Source of the DNA: an uncultured Desulfosarcina sp.
Lineage (GTDB): Bacteria > Desulfobacterota > Desulfobacteria > Desulfobacterales > Desulfosarcinaceae
Direction of reading: 5' to 3'
Assembly: GCF_963668215.1 (NCBI RefSeq)
Contig: NZ_OY764190.1
Coordinates: forward strand, 4,030,001-4,094,000
DNA: 64,000 nucleotides
Part shown: one piece after another, positions 25,691-35,368 of the stretch
How the letters are laid out: the number at the start of each line of letters is the position of its first letter
Numbering within the stretch: the first letter of the stretch is position 1
Made by a program: the position numbers and the translations under genes
The notes under the pieces: model-generated
Databases searched by the model: none
What the model was told of the DNA's origin: nothing
Seen by the model: only the letters and a program-made list of their open reading frames with translations

Positions 25691-28237
25691 GTGAATAATA
25701 CGACCCATGCCAACCATTCCTTCCACACGCCACCGCCCACCCGGGCCGAAGGATTCGAAACCCTGGCGGAACTGGCCCTGGACATGCGCTCATCCTGGAA
25801 TCATTACGCCGACAATGTCTGGCGGCGCCTTGATCCCGAATTGTGGGAAATTACGCATAACCCCTGGGTCGTGCTCCAGACGGTCTCGCGTGAGCGGATC
25901 GAACGGGTGCTGGCCGACCCCGTTTTTCGTGAAAGCGTCGATGACCAGGTGCGGACCCGGCGGCAGGCAGTGGCCGCGCCAGCATGGTTTCAGAAGCATC
26001 ATCCCAGCGCGCCCCTTACCGGCGTCGCTTATTTCAGCCTTGAATTCATGTTGGGCGAGGCGCTGCCCATCTACTCGGGCGGACTCGGCAACGTGGCCGG
26101 GGATCAGCTCAAGGCCGCCGGCGATCTGGGCGTGCCGGTGGTCGGGGTGGGCCTTTTGTACCAGCAGGGTTATTTTCGCCAGGTGATCGACAAGGATGGC
26201 GCGCAGCAGGCCCTCTTTCCCTACAACGACCCCGGGCAACTGCCCATCGCGCCGGTGCGCCAGGCCAACGGCGAGTGGCTGCGGCTCAAAATCGCCCTGC
26301 CGGGATATGCGGTCTGGCTGCGCGCCTGGCAGGTCCGGGTCGGTCGGGTGAAGCTCTACCTCCTGGACAGCAACGATGCGGCCAATTTCCCCATCCATCG
26401 GGGAATTACCAGTGAGCTATACGGCGGTGGGCCGGAGCTGCGTCTCAAGCAGGAAATGCTTCTGGGCATCGGGGGATGGCGGCTGCTGAGCGCGCTGGGC
26501 ATCGAGCCGGAAGTCTGCCATCTGAACGAGGGGCATGCCGCCTTTGCCGTTTTGGAACGCGCCTACGCTTTCATGCAGGCGACCGGCCAACCCTTCGACG
26601 TGGCCCTGGCCGTGACGCGGGCGGGCAATCTGTTCACTACCCACACGGCCGTGGCCGCCGGTTTCGACCGTTTCCCGCCGGACCTCGTCAAACAATACCT
26701 CGGCGGCTATGCCGAGCGGAGACTATGCATCTCCCTTGCCGATTTGCTGGCCCTGGGACGCCGGAACCCGGACGACGCGTCGGAAAGCTTTAACATGGCC
26801 TACCTGGCCATCCGCGGCAGCGGCGCGGTCAACGGCGTCAGCCAACTGCATGGCAAGGTCAGCCGGCACCTCTTCGAACCGCTTTTCCCGCATTGGCCGA
26901 CGCACGAAATTCCCGTCGGATATGTGACCAACGGCGTCCACACGCCGACCTGGGACTCGGCCGAGGCCGACGAACTGTGGACCGGTGCCTGTGGCAAGGA
27001 TCGCTGGCATGGACTGACGGAACCTTTGCAGGAACGCATTCGCCGCGTTTCCGATGCCGATCTCTGGCAATTCCGCCTCGCGGCCAGCAAGGCGCTGGTG
27101 GAATACGCCCGCGAGCGGTTGTCCCGGCAACTGGCCGCCTGCGGGGCGACCCCCGAGGCCGTGGACGAGACGAACCGCCTGTTCGATCCCCGGGCCCTGA
27201 CCCTGGGTTTTGCGCGGCGCTTTGCAACCTACAAGCGCCCCAACCTCCTTTTGCACGACCCGCCACGGCTATTGCGGCTGCTCGCCCATCCCGAACGTCC
27301 GGTTCAGCTCATCATCGCCGGCAAGGCGCATCCGGACGACCGGGAGGGGCAGGCCCTGATTCGCGAGTGGATCGAATTCATCCGCCAACCGCAAGTCCGG
27401 CCCCACATCATCTTTTTGAGCGACTACGACATGCAGCTGACCGAAAAGCTGGTGCAGGGGGTGGATGTCTGGATCAATACGCCACGGCGGCCCTGGGAGG
27501 CCTGCGGCACGAGCGGCATGAAGGTGCTGGTCAACGGCGGCATCAATCTATCGGTCCTGGACGGCTGGTGGGCCGAGGCGTACAGTCCTGAAGTGGGATG
27601 GGCACTGGGAGACGGTCGTGAGCATGGCGATGATCCGGCCCGGGACGCGGCCGATGCCGAAGCGCTCTACGATCTGCTCGAACAGGAGGTGATCCCGGAA
27701 TTTTTCGCACGCGACGAGCGCGGCGTTCCCACGGCCTGGATCGCACGCATGCGGGAAAGCATGGCGCGCCTCACGCCACATTTCTCGGGCAACCGCACGG
27801 TGCGCGAATACACCGAACGGTACTACCTCCCGGCGGCCGCCGCCTATCTTGAACGCGCGGCCGATCAGGCCGAGATTGGCCGGCGGCTGGCGCAGTGGCG
27901 CCAGAAGCTGGGGCAGCATTGGTCCGCGTTGCGCTTCGGCGAGGTCAAGGTGACGACCGGCGGCAACCAGCACATGGTCGAGGTCCGGCTCTTCCTGGAA
28001 GGCCTCGATCCCGGAGAGGTTAGGGTGGAGCTTTATGCCGACGGCGTCGGGGATGGCGAACCCGTGCGCCGGGAGATGAATCCGGCGACCCGGCTGCCCG
28101 ATGCCTCCGGCACCATGGTTTACCACGGGGCGGTTTCCGCGAATCGCCCCGCATCCCATTATACGGTACGCGTGATTCCAGGTTTCGACGGTGCCGCGGT
28201 TCCCCTGGAGGATTCGCACATCCTTTGGCAGCGCTGA
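25691..28237 (+). CDS. glgP: alpha-glucan (glycogen) phosphorylase
   Basis: An 848-residue enzyme that releases glucose-1-phosphate from glycogen or maltodextrin using phosphate and pyridoxal phosphate. It is the short prokaryotic form, with an N-terminal DUF3417-like segment (LALDMRSSWNHYADNVW). Glucan-phosphorylase motifs include YFSLEFMLGEALPIYSGGLG, HLNEGHAAF, FTTHTAVAAGFDRF, VTNGVHTPTW and RRFATYKRPNLLL. The cofactor site is EACGTSGMKVLVNGGINLS. The start is GTG at 25691, with GGAGGG about 7 bases upstream. It faces a minus-strand aldolase and mutase, forming a sugar-phosphate cluster. Glycogen use as an energy store is the likely role. Confidence 0.93.
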   Translation: MNNTTHANHSFHTPPPTRAEGFETLAELALDMRSSWNHYADNVWRRLDPELWEITHNPWVVLQTVSRERIERVLADPVFRESVDDQVRTRRQAVAAPAWFQKHHPSAPLTGVAYFSLEFMLGEALPIYSGGLGNVAGDQLKAAGDLGVPVVGVGLLYQQGYFRQVIDKDGAQQALFPYNDPGQLPIAPVRQANGEWLRLKIALPGYAVWLRAWQVRVGRVKLYLLDSNDAANFPIHRGITSELYGGGPELRLKQEMLLGIGGWRLLSALGIEPEVCHLNEGHAAFAVLERAYAFMQATGQPFDVALAVTRAGNLFTTHTAVAAGFDRFPPDLVKQYLGGYAERRLCISLADLLALGRRNPDDASESFNMAYLAIRGSGAVNGVSQLHGKVSRHLFEPLFPHWPTHEIPVGYVTNGVHTPTWDSAEADELWTGACGKDRWHGLTEPLQERIRRVSDADLWQFRLAASKALVEYARERLSRQLAACGATPEAVDETNRLFDPRALTLGFARRFATYKRPNLLLHDPPRLLRLLAHPERPVQLIIAGKAHPDDREGQALIREWIEFIRQPQVRPHIIFLSDYDMQLTEKLVQGVDVWINTPRRPWEACGTSGMKVLVNGGINLSVLDGWWAEAYSPEVGWALGDGREHGDDPARDAADAEALYDLLEQEVIPEFFARDERGVPTAWIARMRESMARLTPHFSGNRTVREYTERYYLPAAAAYLERAADQAEIGRRLAQWRQKLGQHWSALRFGEVKVTTGGNQHMVEVRLFLEGLDPGEVRVELYADGVGDGEPVRREMNPATRLPDASGTMVYHGAVSANRPASHYTVRVIPGFDGAAVPLEDSHILWQR

Positions 28238-28384
28238 TCCCGGCGACGGGAAAGCAGACCCGAGACAGGGAACGCGACAGCACAATCGGCCCGCACGCGG
28301 AATCCCTTATTGAAGAGCGGAGTTTGTGTCACCCCGTGTCATATCGATGTCTTCCGGGGTTGCCCTCCTCCCGGAGCCAACCGG

Positions 28385-29437
28385 CTACGCCACGCTGATC
28401 CCATTTTCCAGATAGACATCCTGAATCGCATTCAGGAGCGCGACTCCCTCCTTCATGGGCTTCTGGAATGCTTTCCGGCCGGATATCAGGCCCATGCCGC
28501 CGGCCCGTTTGTTGATGACGGCCGTCCGGACGGCCTGCTGCAAATCGTTTTCGCCGCTGTCTCCGCCGGAATTGATCAGCCCCATGCGCCCCATATAGCA
28601 GTTGACCACCTGGTATCGCGCAAGGTCGATGGGGTGATCGGTGGTCAGTTGCCGGTACACGGCCGGATGGGTTTTGCCGAAGGCGATGGCGTCGTAGCCG
28701 CCGTTGCAGGTCGGCTGTTTCTGCTTGATGATATCCGCCTCGATGGTGACGCCGAGATGGTTGGCCTGGCCGGTGAGGTCCGCGGCGTTATGGTAATCCA
28801 CGCCGTCCTTCTTGAAGGCGTTGTTCCTCAAATAGCACCAGAGAACCGTGAACAGGCCCAGTTCGTGGGCGCGTTCGAATGCCCGGGCGACTTCCTCGAT
28901 CTGGCGATCGGATTCCGCCGAACCGAAGTAGATGGTCGCGCCCACGCCGGCGGCGCCCATGTTAAAGGCCTGTTCGACGGAAGCGAACATGCGCTGGTCG
29001 TATTTGTTGGGATAGGTGAGCAGTTCGTTGTGATTCAATTTTACCAGGAAGGGGATTTTGTGCGCGTATTTTCGGGACACGGCGCCGAGCACGCCCAAGG
29101 TGGACGCCACGGCGTTGCAGCCGCCTTCCATGGCCAGCCGGACGATATTTTCAGGATCGAAGTAGATCGGATTGGGTGCAAAGGATGCGCCGGCGGAGTG
29201 TTCGATGCCCTGATCCACCGGAAGAATCGAGATGTAGCCGGTGCCGGCCAGCCGGCCGTGATCGATCATCGACCGCAGATTTCGCAGCACATTGGCGGGC
29301 CTGTCGCTGGGGACCAGGATGCGATCGATAAAGTCGGGGCCCGGTAGGTGCAGGTCTTCCTTTTTTACGGTACGGCAAACATGCGCCAATAACGATTCGG
29401 CTTCATCGCCGAGCAATGCGGTTATTTTTTTCATCAT
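28385..29437 (-). CDS. fbaB: class I fructose-bisphosphate aldolase (FbaB/DhnA type)
   Basis: A 350-residue Schiff-base aldolase that splits or forms fructose-1,6-bisphosphate. Family blocks include STLGVLGAVSRKYAHKIPF, LPVDQGIEHSAGASFAPNP at the start of the barrel, GAAGVGATIYFGS, and near the C-terminus NSGGDSGENDL with the phosphate-binding glycines. Length is normal for the FbaB group. The ATG at 29437 has GGAGG 8 bases upstream. It lies 27 bases after the phosphoglycerate mutase gene, so the two are likely co-transcribed. Confidence 0.94.
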   Translation of the reverse strand: MMKKITALLGDEAESLLAHVCRTVKKEDLHLPGPDFIDRILVPSDRPANVLRNLRSMIDHGRLAGTGYISILPVDQGIEHSAGASFAPNPIYFDPENIVRLAMEGGCNAVASTLGVLGAVSRKYAHKIPFLVKLNHNELLTYPNKYDQRMFASVEQAFNMGAAGVGATIYFGSAESDRQIEEVARAFERAHELGLFTVLWCYLRNNAFKKDGVDYHNAADLTGQANHLGVTIEADIIKQKQPTCNGGYDAIAFGKTHPAVYRQLTTDHPIDLARYQVVNCYMGRMGLINSGGDSGENDLQQAVRTAVINKRAGGMGLISGRKAFQKPMKEGVALLNAIQDVYLENGISVA

Positions 29438-29464
29438 GACATATTCCTCCTTGTATGGTGATGG

Positions 29465-30211
29465 TTATTTTGCTTTGCCCTGGCCTGCCACTTGTGCCAT
29501 GGCTTTTTTCACGACCTCCGGATCGCCGAGGTAGTAGCTTTTGATGGGGATCAACGATTCATCCAGTTCGTACACCAGGGGCATGCCCGTTGGAATTTCC
29601 AGATGAAGTATCCGATCGTCCGGGATACGATCCAGGTGTTTGATAAGCGCGCGTAGGCTGTTGCCGTGGGCAACGATCAATACATTCCGCCCCTGCTTGA
29701 TGCTGGGGGCAATGGTCTCATTCCAAAACGACAGAAACCGGTGGATCGTATCTCTCAGGCATTCCGCCGTGGGCAGTTCATCGCCGCTCAAATGCCGGTA
29801 CCGGGGATCGTGGCCGGGATAGCGCGGGTCGGTCTTTTCCAGCTCCGGCGGCCGCGTTTCGAAACTTCTGCGCCAGGCCAGCACCTGATCCTCACCGTAT
29901 TTTTTTGCCGTTTCGGACTTGTTCAGTCCTTGCAGTTCCCCGTAATGGCGTTCGTTCAGGCGCCAATCCCTTTGCACCGGAATCCACATCAGGTCCATGG
30001 TATCCAGAACGATCCAAAGCGTCCGGATGGCACGCTTCAGCACGGAGGTATAGGCCAGATCGAACGTAAGTCCCTCGTTCTTCAATTGGATACCGGCATC
30101 CTCGGCTTCCTGCATGCCTTTTTCCGTCAAATCGACGTCCGTCCAACCCGTAAACCGGTTCTCCTTATTCCACTGGCTTTCGCCATGCCTTAAAAGGACC
30201 AGTTTGTACAT
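29465..30211 (-). CDS. gpmA: 2,3-bisphosphoglycerate-dependent phosphoglycerate mutase
   Basis: A 248-residue glycolytic enzyme that interconverts 3- and 2-phosphoglycerate. The phospho-histidine motif LRHGESQWN (His9) starts the protein. The second catalytic His is in VAHGNSLRAL; RHYGELQGLNKSE and ALYTSVLKRAIRT-like segments match the long dPGM class. I use the ATG at 30211 with GGAGG 9 bases upstream; the open frame continues to 30328 but codes nothing family-like. It is upstream of fbaB. Confidence 0.95.
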   Translation of the reverse strand: MYKLVLLRHGESQWNKENRFTGWTDVDLTEKGMQEAEDAGIQLKNEGLTFDLAYTSVLKRAIRTLWIVLDTMDLMWIPVQRDWRLNERHYGELQGLNKSETAKKYGEDQVLAWRRSFETRPPELEKTDPRYPGHDPRYRHLSGDELPTAECLRDTIHRFLSFWNETIAPSIKQGRNVLIVAHGNSLRALIKHLDRIPDDRILHLEIPTGMPLVYELDESLIPIKSYYLGDPEVVKKAMAQVAGQGKAK

Positions 30212-30324
30212 GTTTGCATACCTCCATGGTTTGTTTAAGGCGCGAAGGTTATTGCGCTCGGTTATGGATAGTATAAGGCGGATCGGTAAGGATGCACCCC
30301 CTGTGGTCGAGGCGTCGCATTTAT

Positions 30325-31749
30325 TCAAGCATTGTTTCGATTCGCCCCGGCCCCACGCATCAGCGACGGAATGATCGCCAGGGTGTTGATGCAGGCCAGA
30401 ACAAAGGCCGCGGACCTGAAACCGTTGACGAAAGCCTGCTCCGGCATCTCACCGAAAGCCCTGGGGTCCGGACTTCTTAGCAGGTTGGAAAACGTATCAT
30501 AGGGAATGGCGGTGGTGATCAACAATATGGCCAGGCCGGCGCTTGCCGTTCCGCCGACATTGAACATGGTGGTCCGGAAGGCCGAGGCCACGCCGCGCCG
30601 GTTGGGGGGGACCGAACGCATGATCGAACTGATGTTGGGCGAAACGAACATTCCGCTTCCGATGCCCAGGAGCACCAGCGGAACGACCATATCCATGTAG
30701 GCGGTTGACAGGGTCACGCCGGACAGCCAGAAGAGGGCCGCGCTCGATAGGGCCAGACCGGCCGTCGCGAACAGCCGGGGTCCGTATTTATCGGACAGCG
30801 CGCCGCTCAGGGGGCCGACGATGACAAAAACGAACTCGAGGGGTAATAGTCCCATACCGGTCTGTTTGGGCGAGAAGTCCAAGACGATCTGCATATAGAA
30901 GGATATGAGCAGCATCATGCCCAGCCAGGCCAGAGCATTGAGCAGTTGCGCGATGTTGCCGGCGGCAAATTCCCTGATCCTGAAAAGACGAAGATCCATT
31001 AGCGGGGCGCGGCTGCGTATTTCTAACCCGATGAAACAGGCGATCAGGATGACGCCGGCCGCGGCCATCACGATTCCGGGCAGCCGCTCGGTGACGCCGT
31101 AGCTGAGCAGCGTTATCGCCAGCAGCAGCAGCGTCAACCCGCTGGTGAAGGTGGCAAAGCCGATCCAGTCCATTTCCTGCTGTACGTCCCGGGTTCCGAC
31201 TTCGCGCAGCCGGAAATGCGCCCAGAGCGTTCCGAATATTCCGATGGGAATGTTGAGGTAAAAGAGCGCCCGCCAGCCGTAAAGGCCGATGATGATGCCG
31301 GACAGCGTCAATCCCGCCACGGAGCCGACCCTGAAGGCGATTTGATTGATGCTCAGGATCGTGCCGAGCTGCTTGGCCGGCGTCGCGTCGGTCAGGATGG
31401 CGGCACTATTGGTGATGAGCATGGATGCGCCGATTCCCTGGATGATCCGGGAGAAAATGAGGAAACCGGCGCTTGCGGAGATGGACGCCAGGGCCGAACC
31501 GACGGTGAACACGGCAAATCCCAGGTTGTAGATCTTGACCCGGCCGACCACGTCCGTGACCCGGCCGATCAGCAGCAGTCCGACCGTGCTGGCCAGCAAA
31601 TAGGCTTGGCTGACCCAGACAATTGACTCCACGTCCGCGCCAAGGGCCTTGGCTACCGTCGGCAAGCCGACAATGACAATGCGTGTGTCGATGCCCGCCA
31701 TGAGCGTGCCTACTGTGGTCACGCTCAACGCAATCCACTTGTATTGCAT
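30325..31749 (-). CDS. MFS drug exporter, DHA2 (EmrB/QacA) family
   Basis: A 474-residue inner-membrane protein with about 14 membrane segments, the DHA2 count. It starts YKWIALSVTTVGTLMAGID, with the D in TM1 usual for proton-driven exporters. It has the loop motif LLIGRVTDVVGRVKIYN between TM2 and TM3, and antiporter motif C-like SLAGLTLSGIIIGLYGWRALF. A gene 62 bases upstream encodes an alpha/beta hydrolase. The start is uncertain: ATG at 31749, with AGGAGG 11 bases upstream, suits the topology; a TTG at 31818 would add 23 residues. Substrate unknown. Confidence 0.9.
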   Translation of the reverse strand: MQYKWIALSVTTVGTLMAGIDTRIVIVGLPTVAKALGADVESIVWVSQAYLLASTVGLLLIGRVTDVVGRVKIYNLGFAVFTVGSALASISASAGFLIFSRIIQGIGASMLITNSAAILTDATPAKQLGTILSINQIAFRVGSVAGLTLSGIIIGLYGWRALFYLNIPIGIFGTLWAHFRLREVGTRDVQQEMDWIGFATFTSGLTLLLLAITLLSYGVTERLPGIVMAAAGVILIACFIGLEIRSRAPLMDLRLFRIREFAAGNIAQLLNALAWLGMMLLISFYMQIVLDFSPKQTGMGLLPLEFVFVIVGPLSGALSDKYGPRLFATAGLALSSAALFWLSGVTLSTAYMDMVVPLVLLGIGSGMFVSPNISSIMRSVPPNRRGVASAFRTTMFNVGGTASAGLAILLITTAIPYDTFSNLLRSPDPRAFGEMPEQAFVNGFRSAAFVLACINTLAIIPSLMRGAGANRNNA

Positions 31750-31880
31750 CGGTGTGTCGGCCTCCTGCGCATGGCCCTTCCCGTAATGGGGATCGAGGCT
31801 GATTTCGTGCTGCGTCAAGGCCCGGCGGCGGGCGGCAGGCCGGCGCCGGGCCGATTATGGCGATCCGTTTAACAAACGCT

Positions 31881-32747
31881 TCAGGAGCCGCCTTCCGGCG
31901 TCCCCGCGCCCAGAAATCGGGCAATCCATTCGTTGACCCGGCGGGCTTGCGTCACCGGTGTGAAATGCCCTCCGGCGATGACCGCCAGCGAACCGTTGGT
32001 GAGCCATTTTGCCATCAGGCGGGCATGTTCGGTGGCGACGACATCGGCGTCGCCGACGATTACCAGGGTCGGCGCGGCGATATCGGCCAGATCGGCTGGC
32101 AACAGATTCGGGCGGGTCCGCCACATGCGCTTCACCCGGGCTTCCAGTTCGTGGAGCCGGTCGCCGGCCCCCGTCCACCAGCGCTTCCACCACCGCTCGA
32201 TTCCGCGACTCGGTCCGGTGTTCTCTTCCTGTGCCTCCGGCTTCAGTCCTTCCGGATTGAAATTGGCGCTGATGACCACCATGCGCCGCACCCGCTCCGG
32301 CCAGTAGCGTGCCAGCAGCAAGGCGGTGTTGCCGCCGTCGCTCCAACCGACGACGTCCGCCCTCCGGATGGACAGCCGGTCGAGAATCTTGACGACATCG
32401 GCGGCCAACAGCCGGTAACTCAGGTCGTTGCTGCCCAGATCCGAATCGCCGTGGCCGCGCGTGTCGGGCAATATCACCCGCCATCCGGCATCGACGAGTT
32501 CAGGAACCTGGGAAAACCAGCTGAGCCGGTTGCTCAGGCCCCCATGCAGCAGCAATACCGCCGGACCGCTGCCGTAGCTGACATAATGGATATTGGCATT
32601 GGCGTTTCGTACCTGTCCTTTTACGGTTATGGCGGTTGAAGTCAGGCGCCAGATCAGGTAGCGTGCCACATTGACGGAAACGGTGCGCCAATGGATCAGG
32701 CAGACAGTGACGATGCCGATCAGGGCCAAAGAAAAGTATTTTATCAT
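31881..32747 (-). CDS. alpha/beta hydrolase with N-terminal membrane anchor
   Basis: A 288-residue hydrolase. Residues 4-20 (YFSLALIGIVTVCLIHW) are a membrane anchor or uncleaved signal. The fold is seen in VLLLHGGLSNRLSWF (oxyanion hole HGG), the nucleophile elbow GWSDGG, the acid in VGDADVV and His in GGHFTPV. The cap region is Trp- and Arg-rich (RGIERWWKRWWTGAGDRL). It is an esterase/lipase or similar; the substrate cannot be named. It starts 11 bases after the mprF stop, which suggests shared transcription and perhaps a lipid-linked role (inference). Confidence 0.87.
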   Translation of the reverse strand: MIKYFSLALIGIVTVCLIHWRTVSVNVARYLIWRLTSTAITVKGQVRNANANIHYVSYGSGPAVLLLHGGLSNRLSWFSQVPELVDAGWRVILPDTRGHGDSDLGSNDLSYRLLAADVVKILDRLSIRRADVVGWSDGGNTALLLARYWPERVRRMVVISANFNPEGLKPEAQEENTGPSRGIERWWKRWWTGAGDRLHELEARVKRMWRTRPNLLPADLADIAAPTLVIVGDADVVATEHARLMAKWLTNGSLAVIAGGHFTPVTQARRVNEWIARFLGAGTPEGGS

Positions 32748-32758
32748 CGGGTGGTTCA

Positions 32759-35320
32759 CTATTTGGCGATGGTTCCCTTGATTCCGCCGGAAATCAACTG
32801 GACCAGATGGGCAAAAATCAACGGCAGCGCCATGCCGCCGGGAGACGCCAGATAGCGCGGCTCCCCCCACACCGGGTCGAATTTATCCTTGTACTGGCGC
32901 AGCCCTTCGAAGTTGTAAAAGTGCCCGCCGTGACGCGACATAAATCCTCCCAGGCGGTTCCACAGCGGCGCCAGGGATCGATCCGCCAAACCGGACAGCG
33001 GCGCCATGCCCAGATCGAACCATTTGTACCCTTTTTCCCGGCCCCACATCATGAGTTCGATAAAAAGGTAATCCATGACCCCGCCCGGCGCCAGGGTCGA
33101 ATCGTAGCGCATCAGGTCGATGGAAAGCTCGGCGTTGTCGGCGCCCTTCCAAAGATTGGCAAAGGCCGCAATGGCACCGTTTTTCCTGACCACCGCCACG
33201 TCGAACCAGCGCAGGTATTCCCTGCTGAAGCGGCCCAGGGAAAATCCTTTTTCACGGGTTTTCTTCTCGTTCAGCCAGGCATCCGAAATCCGTTCGAGGG
33301 TCTCGAACTGCTCCATGGCCCGTTCGGCGGGCAGGATCTCCATGGAGAGGCCCTCTTTTTCCATTTTGCGCTGGGTGTAGCGCAACGCCTTGCGATGGCT
33401 GCCCTCCAGGGAGAAGCCTTCAAGGGGAACGCGGGCGGTTTCGCCCAGTTTGGTCAGGGTGAGCCCCAGATCCAGGTAATAGGGCAGGCCGTCCGGCGCC
33501 ACCTGGTAGAACAGGGCCCAGCCGCCGAACCGGTCCGATTGCTCGCGGAAGCGCCAGATAAGCTCGGGCCAGTCGTCCTGCGGTCCCACCGGATCTCCCA
33601 TGGCCACCCAACTGCGCCCCTGCACCCCATACATGATGAAGGCATTTTTTTGCGGATTGATTAGAAAGGATTTGTCTCCCAACAGGGCCAGATTGGCGGT
33701 GGTCGCATTGGCGCCGCCGACAATGCGGGTCACGGTCTGCATCTCTTCTGCGCCGGCAGGCTCCGGCTCGTGGCGGGCAGGCCGCAGTAGTCGGGCCACG
33801 GCAAAGAGCAGCAGCACCGTCGCGGCCGAGGCCGAGGCCCGCAGAAAGCGGGGCGCGTGCCCATTGAACGCGAATTGCCACCATAAGGCATCCCGGTATT
33901 CCACGTGTTTGTAGGAGAAGAATCCCAGCCAGAAAGCGCCGATGACGATCATGGCGATGGCCGCGATCCAGGCCGGGGTAAAGCGCTGGTGGAGCAGGGA
34001 GGTATGCCGGTAGAAAAAGCGCCGGTTGGGGAGCAGGGCCGCCAGCAGCGCCCCCAGGAACAGCGCCTCCTCGAAATCCAGGCCCTTGAACAGGGATGCG
34101 GCCATTCCCACGCCGAGCAGGATCACCGTGATCCAATAGGTGCCGTTGAGGCGGCGCTGGATTCCCCGGGCCAGCAGCAACAGCCCCATGCCGATGGTGC
34201 TGCCCACCAGGTGCGAGACTTCCAGCAGGGGCAGCGGGATCGCCTGCCTGAGCCATGCCAGGCGGTGATCCAGGGCCGGGGTCGCTCCGGAGAAGAGCAG
34301 GACGGCACCGGCGATGAAGGTGGTGAAGGCCAGCACCGGGGGCACCACCGGACCGCTCCAGCGGTTATACGTCGCGGCCAGCTTTTTCGCCGATTCCCGG
34401 TGCAAAAGGATTTCGTTTGCTCCCAACAGCAGGGCCGAAACCGCCAGGGGCAGCAGATAGTAGACGATCCGGAAGGCAAACAGGGCCCCTATGACCGTTT
34501 CGGCGGGCAACCGTTCGCCGATCAACAGCAGGAAGGTCGTTTCGAATACGCCCAATCCGCCCGGCACCTGGCTGACCAGGCCGGCCAGTTGGGCCAGGAG
34601 GTACATCCCCAGAATCAGCGGCAGGGAAAGCCCGTCGGCCGGCGGCAGCAGGGCGATCAGCACGCTGCCGGCAAGCAGCCAGTCCGCCGCCCCCGTGAAA
34701 AGTTGCAAAATACCGGTCCGCCAGCCGGGCACGTCGATCTGCCAGTCGCGCAGGTGCAGCGGTGTCTTCAAAAACGCCCCTGCAGCCAGGTAAGCCGCGA
34801 CCGGCAGCGTCATCAACAAGCCGAGCAGGTGGATGGAGACCACGGGCAGATGCAGTTAGTCCGGCAGGGTCAGGGGCACCAGGAAAAATACCGCCCCGCC
34901 GAGGCCTAAAAATCCCAGCCACAGCGTGAGGGTACAGAAAAAGACCACCTTGGTGATCTCCAGGGCGGAGAGTCCCCAGTTGGCATACAGACGGTAGCGC
35001 ACCGACGCGCCGGCGATCATGGAAAGTCCGATGTTGTTGCTGAACGCGGCGCCGACGAACGCGGCCAGGGCGATCTTTCCATATCCCAGCAGGTGCTTGA
35101 GATAGCGCAGGGCCAGGAAGTCATAAAGGGTCATGACACCATAGCCGGCAGCGGTCAACAGCAAGGCCAGGGCCACGCGGGTGGTGGAGATGGACCTGAT
35201 CTGATGTACAATGTCCTTGAAATGATAGGCGGCCAGCTCATGATGCAGCACCCAGACGGCAAGGGAGAACAGAATCGCTCCGAGAATTGGCCCCAACCAC
35301 GGCGACAGCTTCGCTTTCAT
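32759..35320 (-). pseudogene. mprF: mprF-like flippase/synthase gene interrupted by an in-frame TAA
   Basis: Two open frames in the same reading frame join into one MprF protein of about 853 residues. The first piece (35320-34859) has the N-terminal flippase helices and ends LGLGGAVFFLVPLTLPD. A single TAA at 34856-34858 follows, then LHLPVVSIHLLGLLM continues without frame change to 32759. The rest includes flippase helices (GGLGVFETTFLLL) and a C-terminal GNAT-like DUF2156 domain (FLINPQKNAFIMYG; KWFDLGMAPLSG). Intact MprF adds lysine or alanine to phosphatidylglycerol and flips it, lowering surface charge. Restart at GTG 34843 lacks a ribosome-binding site. Start 35320 has GGAG upstream; ATG 35356 is an alternative. 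Confidence 0.85.
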
Positions 35321-35368
35321 CGATACTCCGGGCGGATTGTCTTTTTGCGTCGGCATGATTTCGTCAAC

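Noticed and set aside
34856..34858. Recoded stop codon (selenocysteine or pyrrolysine) in mprF
   Set aside because: The codon is TAA, not TGA or TAG, so neither recoding applies.
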